Shown piece after piece: positions 8,285-16,159 of a DNA stretch of 64,000 bases. The stretch is from Amycolatopsis bartoniae (GTDB taxonomy: Bacteria; Actinomycetota; Actinomycetes; Mycobacteriales; Pseudonocardiaceae): NCBI RefSeq assembly GCF_014191255.1, contig NZ_JACHWH010000001.1:1612001-1676000 (forward strand), written 5' to 3'. Position numbers and translations under genes: made by a program. Within the stretch, counting starts at the first letter, position 1. Every line of letters begins with the position of its first letter. The notes below the pieces were generated by a model that worked only from the letters and a program-made list of their open reading frames with translations, was not told the origin of the DNA and ran no database searches.

Positions 8285-8310
8285 AACGGCACGGCACCGG
8301 CCTGCATTCC
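8285..8310 (-). promoter_or_regulatory. SigR-dependent autoregulatory promoter
   Basis: On the minus strand GGAAT (8310-8306) and GTT (8287-8285) are separated by exactly 18 bases, the textbook -35/-10 of SigR/SigH promoters. It points into sigR. Transcription from it should start near 8278-8280, just past the ATG at 8284, so the ATG at 8272 would be the first available start on this transcript. Confidence 0.85.
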
Positions 8311-8346
8311 CCCGTCCGGCGCAAGAACGAATAAGCTGCGGCAACG

Positions 8347-8826
8347 ATGGCAGGCAAGGGAACCCCGGCGACCGCGGTGCTGGTGAAGCAGAAGGTCGCG
8401 CACCGGTTGCACACGTACGAACACGACCCGAAGCACGAGTCGTACGGCCTGGAGGCCGCCGAGGCGCTCGGCGTCGAGCCGGCGCGCGTGTTCAAGACGC
8501 TGGTCGCGGACGTGGACGGCAAGCTCACGGTCGGCGTGGTGCCGGTGACGGGCCAGCTGGACCTGAAGGCGCTGGCAGCCGCGGCGGGCGGCAAGCGGGC
8601 GAAGATGGCGGAGGCGGCCGCCGCGCAGCGGGCCACGGGCTACGTCCTGGGCGGCATCTCCCCGCTCGGGCAACGCAGCCGCCTGGCGGTGGTGATCGAC
8701 GCGTCGGCGGAGGGCTTCGAGACGATCTTCTGCTCGGGCGGCCGACGAGGGCTGGAACTGGAACTGGCCCCGGCCGACCTGGTCCGCCTGACGGGCGCGA
8801 AGATCGCGAACATCGCGGCGGACTAG
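8347..8826 (+). CDS. ybaK: Cys-tRNA(Pro)/Cys-tRNA(Cys) deacylase YbaK
   Basis: A 159-residue YbaK/EbsC-type editing protein that hydrolyses Cys mischarged on tRNA(Pro). Family hallmarks are visible: [21 protein letters not shown] (about 19-39; quoted in one run of 20 at most), [28 protein letters not shown] with the active-site Lys region, and [12 protein letters not shown], the conserved substrate loop. The C-terminal [14 protein letters not shown] is typical. The gene is divergent from sigR across about 60 bp, so their promoters are neighbours. Length is normal. Confidence 0.9.
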   Translation: MAGKGTPATAVLVKQKVAHRLHTYEHDPKHESYGLEAAEALGVEPARVFKTLVADVDGKLTVGVVPVTGQLDLKALAAAAGGKRAKMAEAAAAQRATGYVLGGISPLGQRSRLAVVIDASAEGFETIFCSGGRRGLELELAPADLVRLTGAKIANIAAD

Positions 8827-8857
8827 CCGCCGCGTCCAGCAAGGACGAGGGGGCTCC

Positions 8858-9310
8858 ATGGGAGCGTCAGGTTGGGACTATCGCGCACCGTATGCGGGCA
8901 GCGTCGACGCGACACTCATCGCGGTGCGGGAACGGGCTCTGGCCAGCGGTGATTACCTCTGGCCGTGGGAGGAGTTCGACGCAGGCGAAACGGTTCCCCG
9001 GCCCACGACCTTGGCCGAACTCGACGAGGCGATGGAGGCCGAGGAGTTCTGGGACGTGGGCACGCACAGCATCCTCGACGTGCGTGGCGTAGCCACCGAG
9101 GACAGCTTCAGCGCGATCCGCCCGCTGAGCGCCAGGGAGCTCGACCAGGTGTTCGGCACCCGGCAGCCGTCCGCCGCCGACTTCGAGCGCGTTCAGCAGG
9201 CAGGCGCGCTCGCCGCCCTGGAGGGTGAGAGCTGGAGCGGCCGGAGCGTGGTGATCCACCGGAACGGCAGCCCTGAAGAGGTCTACTTCTGGGGCCACTC
9301 CGGGGACTAG
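8858..9310 (+). CDS. Conserved hypothetical protein
   Basis: A 150-residue acidic soluble protein that I do not recognise as a named family. Aromatic-rich N-terminus (GWDYRAPYAGSVDATLIAVR), then a Glu-rich helix (LDEAMEAEEFWDVGTHSILD) and a C-terminal strand GSPEEVYFWGHSGD. The composition suggests a small actinobacterial protein rather than an enzyme with a clear active site. GGACGAGGGGG precedes the ATG. It follows ybaK by 31 bp and converges on the TetR gene, sharing the stop bases CTAG at 9307-9310. Confidence 0.65.
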   Translation: MGASGWDYRAPYAGSVDATLIAVRERALASGDYLWPWEEFDAGETVPRPTTLAELDEAMEAEEFWDVGTHSILDVRGVATEDSFSAIRPLSARELDQVFGTRQPSAADFERVQQAGALAALEGESWSGRSVVIHRNGSPEEVYFWGHSGD

Positions 9311-9918
9311 CGGGCTGCCTGCTGCTCGATCCGCTCGATCATCGTGTCGAGCGCGGCTTCCAGCGCGGCCGGGTCGCGTTGCGCCTGCGCCAGCAGCAAG
9401 CCGCCCTGCAGCGCGGCGAGCATCGCCAGCGAGAGCTTGTCCGGGTCGGCCTCCGGCCGCAGCACGCGGGCGTCGACCATGTGCCGGAGGCCGTCGCGGA
9501 TGGCACCCGCCCAGCGGGAGAAGCTGTCCGCGAGCGCCGCGCGGGCGCCGGGGTCCTGGTCGGCCAGCTCGCTGGCCAGCGACCCCAGCGGGCAGCCGCC
9601 GACGCAGTCCAGGTCCCGCACCGCGTTCACCACGACGTCCCGCCACGCCCGCAGCGCCGCGACGCTGTCGAGCCTGCTCAGCAGCGCCGACTGGGCGCCC
9701 ACGATCGCCTCCGTCTGGTACTCGATGACCGCCCTGGTCAGGGCGTCCTTGTCGGCGAAGTAGTGGTAGATCTGCGACGAGCTGACCCCCGCCGCGTCCC
9801 GGATCGCCGGCGTGCTGGTGCCCGCGACGCCGTGCCGGAACATCAGGTCCGCCGCGGCGCGCACGATCCGGTCCCGGGTGGCCTGGCCCTTCGTGGTCAG
9901 CGGCGGTGACGTGCTCAT
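9307..9918 (-). CDS. TetR/AcrR family transcriptional repressor
   Basis: A 203-residue TetR-type regulator. The N-terminal helix-turn-helix is clear: TRDRIVRAAADLMFRHGVAG then TSTPAIRDAAGVSSSQIYHY and FADKDAL (residues about 13-60). The C-terminal ligand/dimer domain carries DCVGGCPLGSLASEL, a Cys-containing loop shared with a subgroup of TetR proteins that control oxidoreductases. ATG 9918 is preferred because GGTGG lies six bases upstream; an in-frame GTG at 9927 is possible. It is divergent from a peroxiredoxin-like gene, and the operator-like repeat between them makes that gene its likely target. Confidence 0.88.
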   Translation of the reverse strand: MSTSPPLTTKGQATRDRIVRAAADLMFRHGVAGTSTPAIRDAAGVSSSQIYHYFADKDALTRAVIEYQTEAIVGAQSALLSRLDSVAALRAWRDVVVNAVRDLDCVGGCPLGSLASELADQDPGARAALADSFSRWAGAIRDGLRHMVDARVLRPEADPDKLSLAMLAALQGGLLLAQAQRDPAALEAALDTMIERIEQQAAR

Positions 9919-9948
9919 ATCCGCCACCCTACCGAATTCTGGACTTGA

Positions 9949-9979
9949 CTATCCATTCCATGACGCGCAGAGTGGATAG
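9949..9979. promoter_or_regulatory. Operator candidate for the TetR/peroxiredoxin pair
   Basis: CTATCCA (9949-9955) and TGGATAG (9973-9979) form an inverted repeat with a 17-base centre in the divergent intergenic region, extended by one further match. This is a plausible binding site for the adjacent TetR protein controlling both directions. Confidence 0.6.
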
Positions 9980-10003
9980 CATAATCCAATCTTGGGAGCA
10001 GGC

Positions 10004-10660
10004 ATGAGCAACGACAGGACGATCGCGGACCGGACAGCCGCGGTGCGCAAGCAGGCGGACGCAAACCTCCCCGCCGAGGTCACGACGGCGTTCGACGCTG
10101 AGCTGGCGCGCATCGTCGGCCGGGGCGTGCCGGCCGGAGTGGCCACGCCGGGCACCGCGATGCCCGACGGCGACCTGCTCGACGTCCACGGCAAACCGAC
10201 CACGCTGAGCGAGACCACGGCTGGACGCCGGGCGGTGGTCGTCTTCTACCGCGGCGCGTGGTGCCCGTACTGCAACGTCACGCTGCGCGCCTACCAGGAA
10301 GAACTCGTCGGCGAGCTCGAGACCCTCGGCGTCGCGCTCGTCGCGATCAGCCCGCAGAAACCGGACGAGTCACTGTCGCTGGCGGAGAAGCACGACCTCT
10401 CGTACGCGGTGCTGTCGGATCCGGGCAACCAGATCGCGCGGCAGCTGGGCATCGTGTTCACCCTCGGCGACGGCGCCCGCGCGGGCCAGGCCAAGCTCGG
10501 CGTGGACATCACCGAGGGCAACGCCGACGGCACCGCGGACCTCCCGCTGACCACGACGGTGCTCGTCGACGCCGACGGCACGATCCGCTGGATCGACGTC
10601 CACCCCGACTACACCACCCGCTCGGAGCCCGCGGACATCCTCGCGGCGCTGGACTCCTAA
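10004..10660 (+). CDS. Peroxiredoxin-like protein (AhpC/TSA family)
   Basis: A 218-residue thioredoxin-fold protein. The active-site segment is VVVFYRGAWCPYCNVTLRAY (about 77-96), with a WCPYC motif: the peroxidatic Cys and a second Cys three positions on, as in the peroxiredoxin-like family PrxU/AhpE relatives. It would reduce peroxides or organic hydroperoxides with thiol recycling in the cytosol. An N-terminal helical extension of ~45 residues precedes the fold. ATG 10004 has GGGAG six bases upstream. The divergent TetR gene and the palindrome between them suggest inducible expression. Its stop overlaps the convergent hydrolase gene. Confidence 0.85.
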   Translation: MSNDRTIADRTAAVRKQADANLPAEVTTAFDAELARIVGRGVPAGVATPGTAMPDGDLLDVHGKPTTLSETTAGRRAVVVFYRGAWCPYCNVTLRAYQEELVGELETLGVALVAISPQKPDESLSLAEKHDLSYAVLSDPGNQIARQLGIVFTLGDGARAGQAKLGVDITEGNADGTADLPLTTTVLVDADGTIRWIDVHPDYTTRSEPADILAALDS

Positions 10661-11265
10661 AGCAGCGGCCGCAGCACCCTGGTCAGCCACTCCGATGTGA
10701 TCCGGGCCAGTGCGTCCAGGTCCTTGTCCAGCGCGTGCGTGCCGGGGATGACGACGACCTCGTGGTGCGGGCCCGCCTGCGGCCTGCCGAACGGGTCGGT
10801 CTCCCCCTGCACGACCAGCACCGGCACCTCGACCGCGTCCAGCTCGGCCTGCCGCGACTTCTCCGGCTTGCCCGGCGGGTGCTCCGGAAACGCCAGGCAC
10901 AGCACGGCCGCCGCCTGCCCCGCGGCCGCCGTCCGGCACGCCACGCGGGCGCCCGACGACCGGCCGCCGAACACCTGCGGCATGCCGTCGAACCGCTCGG
11001 CCAGCTCCTCGGCGACGGCGAGCCACGCCGCGTCGAGCTGCTTCGCCGGGGCGGGCGCGCGGCGGCCCGCGACGCGGTAGGGCTGCTCCACCAGCGCCAC
11101 GTCGACGCCCACGGCCTGCGCCGCACGGGTGACCGCGACCAGGTCCTTCGCGTCGGTACCGCCGCCCGCGCCGTGCCCGAGCAGGAGCACGGCCTGCCCC
11201 TCCTCGGCGCAGTGCAGCTCCGCCCGGGCCGGGCCGTGCGGGGTGTCGATCTCTATCCGGGTCAT
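10657..11265 (-). CDS. Alpha/beta-hydrolase family protein (KANL3/Tex30-like)
   Basis: A 202-residue small alpha/beta hydrolase. Elements visible: the oxyanion strand AVLLLGHGAGGGTDAKDL (about 29-46), the nucleophile elbow GGRSSGARVACR with Ser in G-R-S-S-G, the acid in VVQGETDPFG and the His in VIPGTHAL. This is the compact family often annotated as dienelactone-hydrolase-like. Substrate is unknown. The ATG begins one base after the stop of the upstream SRAP gene, so the two are translationally coupled. It converges on the peroxiredoxin gene with overlapping stops (10657-10660). Confidence 0.8.
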   Translation of the reverse strand: MTRIEIDTPHGPARAELHCAEEGQAVLLLGHGAGGGTDAKDLVAVTRAAQAVGVDVALVEQPYRVAGRRAPAPAKQLDAAWLAVAEELAERFDGMPQVFGGRSSGARVACRTAAAGQAAAVLCLAFPEHPPGKPEKSRQAELDAVEVPVLVVQGETDPFGRPQAGPHHEVVVIPGTHALDKDLDALARITSEWLTRVLRPLL

Positions 11266-11266
11266 G

Positions 11267-12022
11267 TCATTTCGGCAGGTCGAACAGCGCCGTGTCGAGG
11301 TCGGCCTGTCCTTCCTCGACGCGGTCCAGCAGCTCGGGCCCGTTGTTGCGGACGTTGTTGACCCGGTCGGAGATCGGCCGTAGCTCCAACGTGTCCACCA
11401 GTTCACCCGGCGGTGTGAGCAGCTCGCCGACCTCGTCGCGGTCCGGGTCGAGCCAGCTCGCCCAGGAGTCCTTCGGCATGAGCAGCGGCATCCGGTCGTG
11501 GATGTCGGTGAGCCTGCCGATCGCGTCCGTGGTCATGATGGAGAACGTGATCAGCGGGTCGGCCTCGTCGTTCTTCGGGTCGCGCCAGCTCTCCCAGATC
11601 CCGGCGAAGGCGAGGTCGGGGCCGGTCATGTAGAACGGCTCCTTCTTCTTGCCGGTCTTGCGCCACTCGTACCAGCCGTCGGCGGGCACGAGGCAGCGGC
11701 GCCGGGCCAGCGCCTTCTTGAACGCCGGCTTCTCGGTGGCCGTCTCCGCCCGGGTGTTGATCATGCGGTTGCCCACCGACGGGTCCTTCGCCCAGAACGG
11801 CACCAGGCCCCAGCGCATCACTCGCAGGCTGCGCACGGGGGGCTCGTCGGCCAGGACCTGGCCGTCGGCGTCACGCGGGTGGCGCTGCACCACCGTGACC
11901 ACGTTCTTGGTGGGCGCGACGTTGTAGTCCGCGTCCCGGGCCTGCCCGCCCGTCTCGTCCACCGCGTCGAACTCCCGGACCAGGTCCGCGGGGTTCTTGG
12001 TGGCGGCATAGCGGCCGCACAT
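11267..12022 (-). CDS. SOS response-associated peptidase (SRAP, YedK/HMCES-like)
   Basis: A 251-residue SRAP protein that covalently caps abasic sites in single-stranded DNA. The catalytic Cys2 is exposed after Met removal (MCGRY). The conserved NTRAET motif (Asn and Glu of the active site) is near residue 93, GWYEW near residue 117 and IHDRMP with the catalytic His near 176. ATG 12022 has GAAGGAG nine bases upstream. It forms a two-gene unit with the downstream hydrolase. In M. tuberculosis, as I recall, aroA separates this gene (Rv3226c) from rsgA; here the gap to rsgA is only ~93 bp. Confidence 0.92.
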   Translation of the reverse strand: MCGRYAATKNPADLVREFDAVDETGGQARDADYNVAPTKNVVTVVQRHPRDADGQVLADEPPVRSLRVMRWGLVPFWAKDPSVGNRMINTRAETATEKPAFKKALARRRCLVPADGWYEWRKTGKKKEPFYMTGPDLAFAGIWESWRDPKNDEADPLITFSIMTTDAIGRLTDIHDRMPLLMPKDSWASWLDPDRDEVGELLTPPGELVDTLELRPISDRVNNVRNNGPELLDRVEEGQADLDTALFDLPK

Positions 12023-12115
12023 CTCGCCAACTCCTTCACACCGGTGCTGGAGGGTCCATCGTTCCACACATCAGGGATCATCGTGCTTGACACACTCGCC
12101 GGAGGGAGACCCGGT

Positions 12116-13105
12116 TTGGCAGGCAGCGACTGGCGCAGGCTCGACGAAAGCGACGTGCACGTGCGGCCCGGGCGTGGCTCGCGACCCCGTAGCAAGCTTC
12201 GTCCGGAGCACGCCGACGCGACCGCGGCGATGGTGGTCGCGGTCGATCGGGGGCGCTGGACCTGCGCCGTGGACGCCGATCCGGACCGGCTCGTGACCGC
12301 GATGCGCGCCCGCGAGCTCGGCCGCACCCCCATCGTCGTGGGTGACCGCGTCGGGGTGGTCGGGGACGTGAGCGGCAAGCCGGACACGCTGGCGCGGATC
12401 GTCCGGGTCGAGGACAGGTCGAGCCTGCTGCGCCGGACCGCCGACGACACCGACCCGTACGAGCGGATCGTGGTCGCGAACGCGGAGCAGCTGCTCATCG
12501 TCACCGCGCTCGCGGATCCGCCGCCGCGCACCGGGTTCATCGACCGCTGTCTCGTCGCCTGCTACGCCGGGGGCCTGCAACCCGTGCTGTGCCTGACGAA
12601 GGCCGACCTGGCGAGCCCGGACGAGCTGCTGGCGCGCTACGCCGAGCTGGCCGTGCCGACGCTGGTGACCAGGCACGACGAAGAGGTGCGCGAGGTCGTC
12701 GAGACGGTCCGGGGCCGGGTGTCGGCACTCGTCGGCCACTCCGGAGTCGGCAAGTCGACTTTGGTCAACCGCCTGGTGCCGGACGCCTTCCTCGCGACGG
12801 GCGCGGTGAGCGCCGTCGGCAAGGGGCGCCACACGTCGGTGGCGGCCGTCGCGCTGCCCCTGCCCGGCGGCGGCTGGGTGATCGACACCCCGGGCGTGCG
12901 GTCGTTCGGCCTGGCGCACATCACGGCGGACGACATCGTTTCGGCGTTCCCGGAGTTCACGGAAGCGGCCGAGGAGTGCCCGCCCGGCTGCGGCCACCTC
13001 GGCCCGCCCGAGGACCCCGACTGCATGCTCGACGAGGTCCCGGAACAGCGGCGGCTGCCCTCACTGCGCCGGCTGCTGGCCTCGCGCGCCGGTCTGGAAA
13101 CCTGA
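12116..13105 (+). CDS. rsgA: Ribosome small subunit-dependent GTPase A, RsgA
   Basis: A 329-residue circularly permuted GTPase that checks late 30S maturation. It has an N-terminal OB-fold region, then the permuted G motifs: G4 TKAD (LCLTKADLA), G1 GHSGVGKSTLVNRL (P-loop), G2 region GRHTS, and G3 DTPGVRSF. A C-terminal zinc finger follows: CPPGCGHLGPPEDPDC (C-X4-C-X-H-X8-C). The TTG start is supported by GGAGGGAG eight bases upstream; no ATG is near. It is divergent from the SRAP gene and seems to be transcribed alone or with the lipoprotein gene downstream. Confidence 0.92.
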   Translation: MAGSDWRRLDESDVHVRPGRGSRPRSKLRPEHADATAAMVVAVDRGRWTCAVDADPDRLVTAMRARELGRTPIVVGDRVGVVGDVSGKPDTLARIVRVEDRSSLLRRTADDTDPYERIVVANAEQLLIVTALADPPPRTGFIDRCLVACYAGGLQPVLCLTKADLASPDELLARYAELAVPTLVTRHDEEVREVVETVRGRVSALVGHSGVGKSTLVNRLVPDAFLATGAVSAVGKGRHTSVAAVALPLPGGGWVIDTPGVRSFGLAHITADDIVSAFPEFTEAAEECPPGCGHLGPPEDPDCMLDEVPEQRRLPSLRRLLASRAGLET

Positions 13106-13191
13106 ACAACGGGATCCTGATCACACCGGCGCACTTCCAATCTGAAAATATGAGCCCCACTTCACGTTCTTTTCACGAGATGGGGCTGCAC

Positions 13192-14013
13192 ATGAGAAAA
13201 AGACCCGGCCTGGCCGTGGCCACGCTGGCGCTCGTCCTGACGCTGACCGGCTGCGGCGCCCGCGCGGTCTCCGGTACCCCGAGCGGCGACGGGCACCTCT
13301 TCGACAACGCGCAGGAGCTGGTCCGCGCCGCCACGGGTGAGACCGACCAGGTGAAGTCGGCGAAGTTCTCGATGACCATGACGGTCGCCGGCCAGCCGGT
13401 CACCGGTCAGGGCGAAGGCCGCTTCGACGGCGACAACACCGCGATGCGCATGTCGATGACCGCCAGCGGGATCGACGAGGAGATGCTCTACGTCGGCAAG
13501 AAGATCTACCTCCAGGTGCCGGAGCAGTACCGCGACCAGCTCACGTCGGGCAAGCCGTGGGGCCAGTTCCCCGAGAACAGCAACTTCAGCAAGGTGATGG
13601 GCGCCGCGCAGGCGCAGCAGAACGACCCGAAGCAGATGCTCCAGCAGATCCAGGAAGCCGGGACGATCACCCGGAGCGCGCAGGAGACCCTCGACGGCAA
13701 GCCCGCCACGCACTACTGGATCGACGTCGACGTCGCCAAGTCGGTCGACAAGCTCGCTCAGTCCGGGCTCTCGCAGGCTCAGCTGCAGGGGATGGCGAGC
13801 AAGGTCAAGACGGTCCCGATGCAGCTCTGGCTGAACGAGGACCTGCTGCCGGTGCAGATCACCGAGGACATGACCGAGCTGATGCGCGCCGCAGGTGCTC
13901 CGGCCTCGACCCAGAACATGACGCTCACCATGAAGTACACCGACTGGGGCATCCCGGTCGACGTGCAGGCGCCGCCCGCCGACGAGGTCGGCGACATCGA
14001 GCTGCCCAACTGA
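13192..14013 (+). CDS. LppX/LprAFG-like lipoprotein
   Basis: A 273-residue exported lipoprotein. The signal peptide MRKRPGLAVATLALVLTLTG ends in a lipobox (LTG-Cys21). The mature part begins with a flexible segment and then a beta-rich domain (VKSAKFSMTMTVAGQPVTGQ, MLYVGKKIYLQVPEQYRDQL) that resembles the LprG/LppX fold, which binds lipids in a hydrophobic cavity in the cell envelope. The Gln-rich stretch near residues 138-152 (AAQAQQNDPKQMLQQIQEAG) is a probable helix. Starts at 13180 and 13150 are in frame; 13192 is chosen because it gives the usual short basic n-region. It converges on pruA. Confidence 0.75.
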   Translation: MRKRPGLAVATLALVLTLTGCGARAVSGTPSGDGHLFDNAQELVRAATGETDQVKSAKFSMTMTVAGQPVTGQGEGRFDGDNTAMRMSMTASGIDEEMLYVGKKIYLQVPEQYRDQLTSGKPWGQFPENSNFSKVMGAAQAQQNDPKQMLQQIQEAGTITRSAQETLDGKPATHYWIDVDVAKSVDKLAQSGLSQAQLQGMASKVKTVPMQLWLNEDLLPVQITEDMTELMRAAGAPASTQNMTLTMKYTDWGIPVDVQAPPADEVGDIELPN

Positions 14014-14029
14014 CTTCCCCGGGCGCCGG

Positions 14030-15658
14030 CTACCCCATGTGCGGGTAGCCGACGCCCGTCGGGGCGTCGAACGTCTCCTTGATCGAACGCGGGCTCGTCC
14101 AGCGCAGCAGGTTGAACATCGAACCCGCCTTGTCGTTGGTGCCCGAGCCGCGCGAACCGCCGAACGGCTGCTGCCCCACGACCGAACCCGTTGGCTTGTC
14201 GTTGACGTAGAAGTTGCCAGCGGTGAACCGCAGCGCCTCGTGCGCCTGCTGCACCGCGGCCCGGTCGTCGGCGAACACCGCACCGGTCAGCGCGTACTGC
14301 GACACCGTGTCGGCGTGCTCCAGGATCCGCGCGTAGTCGCCGTCGTCGTACACGTGGACGGCGAGGATCGGGCCGAAGTACTCGGTGGAGAACACCTCGT
14401 GCGCGGGGTCGTCGGCCACCAGCACCGTGGGCTCGACGAAGTACCCCACCGAGTCGTCGCAGTGCCCGCCGACGAGCAGGTGCATGGCCGGATCACCATC
14501 CACTTCGGACAGTAGCTTGCGGTGCTTCGCGAACGCCCGCGCGTCGATCACCGCGCCGCCGAACAACGAGAGATCCGTGACGTCGCCGTATTCCACCGTG
14601 CGCGTCAGGTCGGCCAGCTCGTCGCGGAAACCGTTGTCCCACAAGGAACGCGGCACGTACGCGCGAGAGGCGGCCGAGCACTTCTGGCCCTGGTACTCGA
14701 AAGCGCCCCGCACCAGCGCGGCCAGCAGCTTCTCCCGGTTCGCGGACGCGTGCGCGACGACGAAGTCCTTGCCGCCCGTCTCGCCGACGATCCGCGGGTA
14801 GCTGCGGTAGGTGTCGAGGTTCTCCGCGATCCGCCGCCACAGCAGCTTGAACGTCGCGGTCGAACCGGTGAAGTGCAGCCCGGCGAACCCGGGGTCGGCG
14901 AGCGCGACCTCGCTGACCGCACGACCGTCGCCCGTCACCAGGTTGATCACCCCCGGAGGCAGGCCGGCCTCCTCGAACACCTGCATCGTGTAGTGCGCGG
15001 CGAGCTGCTGCGTCGGCGTCGGCTTCCACACCACCGTGTTGCCCATGAGCGCCGGGGCCGTCGGCAGGTTGCCCGCGATGGCCGTGAAGTTGAACGGGGT
15101 GATCGCGACGACGAACCCGTCGAGCGGCCGGTAGTCCATCCGGTTCCAGCTGCCGGGCACGGAGTTCGGCTGCTCGGCCAGGATGCGGCGCGCGTAGTGG
15201 ACGTTGAACCGCAGGAAGTCGATCAGCTCGCAGGCGGCGTCGATCTCGGCCTGCTGCACGGACTTCGACTGCCCGAGCATGGTCGCGGCGTTGAGCGTGT
15301 CCCGGTAGCGGCCCGCGATCAGCTCCGCGGCCCGCAGGAAGACCGCGGCGCGCTCGTCGAACGGCAGCGCACGCCAGCCGGGCGCGGCGACCTTCGCCGC
15401 CTCGACGGCGTCCGCCACGTCCTCGGGGGTGGCCTGCGCGGAGACTCCCAGCACGTGCCCGTGGTCGTGCGGCTGCACCACCTCGAACGCGTCTCCCCCG
15501 CCCATCCGGCGGCGGCCGCCGATGGTCTGGGGCAGCTCGTGCTTCTCGGCTTCGAGCTCCGCCAGCCGCCGCCGCAGCGACTCGCGCTCGGGCGTCCCGG
15601 GCGCGTAGGTCAGGACGGGTTCGTTCGACGGCTGGGGCACGTTCGTGACGGCGTCCAT
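14030..15658 (-). CDS. pruA: L-glutamate gamma-semialdehyde dehydrogenase (P5C dehydrogenase)
   Basis: A 542-residue NAD-dependent aldehyde dehydrogenase, class of 1-pyrroline-5-carboxylate dehydrogenase, second step of proline catabolism (to glutamate). The catalytic Cys is in YQGQKCSAASRAY (near residue 315), the general-base Glu is in IVGETGGKDF, and the NAD site includes LHFTGSTATFK. The C-terminal GGSRGSGTNDKAGS motif is typical of the family. ATG 15658 is preferred; the GTG three bases upstream is also possible, and the GAGG just upstream is close to both. No proline dehydrogenase gene is adjacent, unlike in many genomes. Confidence 0.94.
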   Translation of the reverse strand: MDAVTNVPQPSNEPVLTYAPGTPERESLRRRLAELEAEKHELPQTIGGRRRMGGGDAFEVVQPHDHGHVLGVSAQATPEDVADAVEAAKVAAPGWRALPFDERAAVFLRAAELIAGRYRDTLNAATMLGQSKSVQQAEIDAACELIDFLRFNVHYARRILAEQPNSVPGSWNRMDYRPLDGFVVAITPFNFTAIAGNLPTAPALMGNTVVWKPTPTQQLAAHYTMQVFEEAGLPPGVINLVTGDGRAVSEVALADPGFAGLHFTGSTATFKLLWRRIAENLDTYRSYPRIVGETGGKDFVVAHASANREKLLAALVRGAFEYQGQKCSAASRAYVPRSLWDNGFRDELADLTRTVEYGDVTDLSLFGGAVIDARAFAKHRKLLSEVDGDPAMHLLVGGHCDDSVGYFVEPTVLVADDPAHEVFSTEYFGPILAVHVYDDGDYARILEHADTVSQYALTGAVFADDRAAVQQAHEALRFTAGNFYVNDKPTGSVVGQQPFGGSRGSGTNDKAGSMFNLLRWTSPRSIKETFDAPTGVGYPHMG

Positions 15659-15667
15659 CACCTCACG

Positions 15668-16159
15668 CTAAAGCAATTCGAGCAGGAACGGCAGCTCCTG
15701 AGGCGCGTACCAGGCCAGTTCGTGGTCCTCGGCTTCGCCCAGCGCGAACTCCGCGTCGAGGTCCCCGAGGTCCGCGGCGTCGATCACCGCCGCCGCCGAG
15801 CGGACCGCCTCCTCGGCCTCCTCGGTGTCCACGTGCACCGCGGCGACGTCCTCCAGCCCGATGGGCCCGGAGATCTTCACCACGGCGGCGTCCAGGTCCG
15901 GCCGCGGCGTCGCGTCCGCCACGTCCACCGACAGCACGACGCGGCGCGGCGGCTCCTTCTCCTCGTCGCCGAGCAGCCGCAGGGACGCGCGGGCCGCGTC
16001 GAGCAGCGCGGCGTACTCCAGCTCCTCCGTGTCACCGCTGACGTAGGACTCGCGCAGCGCCGGGGTGAGCGCGAACCCGGTGCCGCCGAGCGGCTGCAGC
16101 TCGCCGTCGGAGACGAGCCTGCGCAGCATCCCGATCGTGGCCGGCAGATAGACCCTCAC
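15668..16159 (-). CDS. DUF6912-type conserved protein
   Basis: A 163-residue acidic protein beginning MRVYLPATIGMLRRLVSDGE and carrying LALR-like ESYVSGDTEELEYAALLDAA and a beta strand VVLSVDVADA. It matches a conserved actinobacterial family of unknown function (DUF6912 as I recall). In M. tuberculosis a protein of this sort lies near tgs3. The GTG start overlaps the acyltransferase stop by four bases (GTGA), so expression is coupled to the gene upstream. No catalytic motif is evident. Confidence 0.7.
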   Translation of the reverse strand: MRVYLPATIGMLRRLVSDGELQPLGGTGFALTPALRESYVSGDTEELEYAALLDAARASLRLLGDEEKEPPRRVVLSVDVADATPRPDLDAAVVKISGPIGLEDVAAVHVDTEEAEEAVRSAAAVIDAADLGDLDAEFALGEAEDHELAWYAPQELPFLLELL

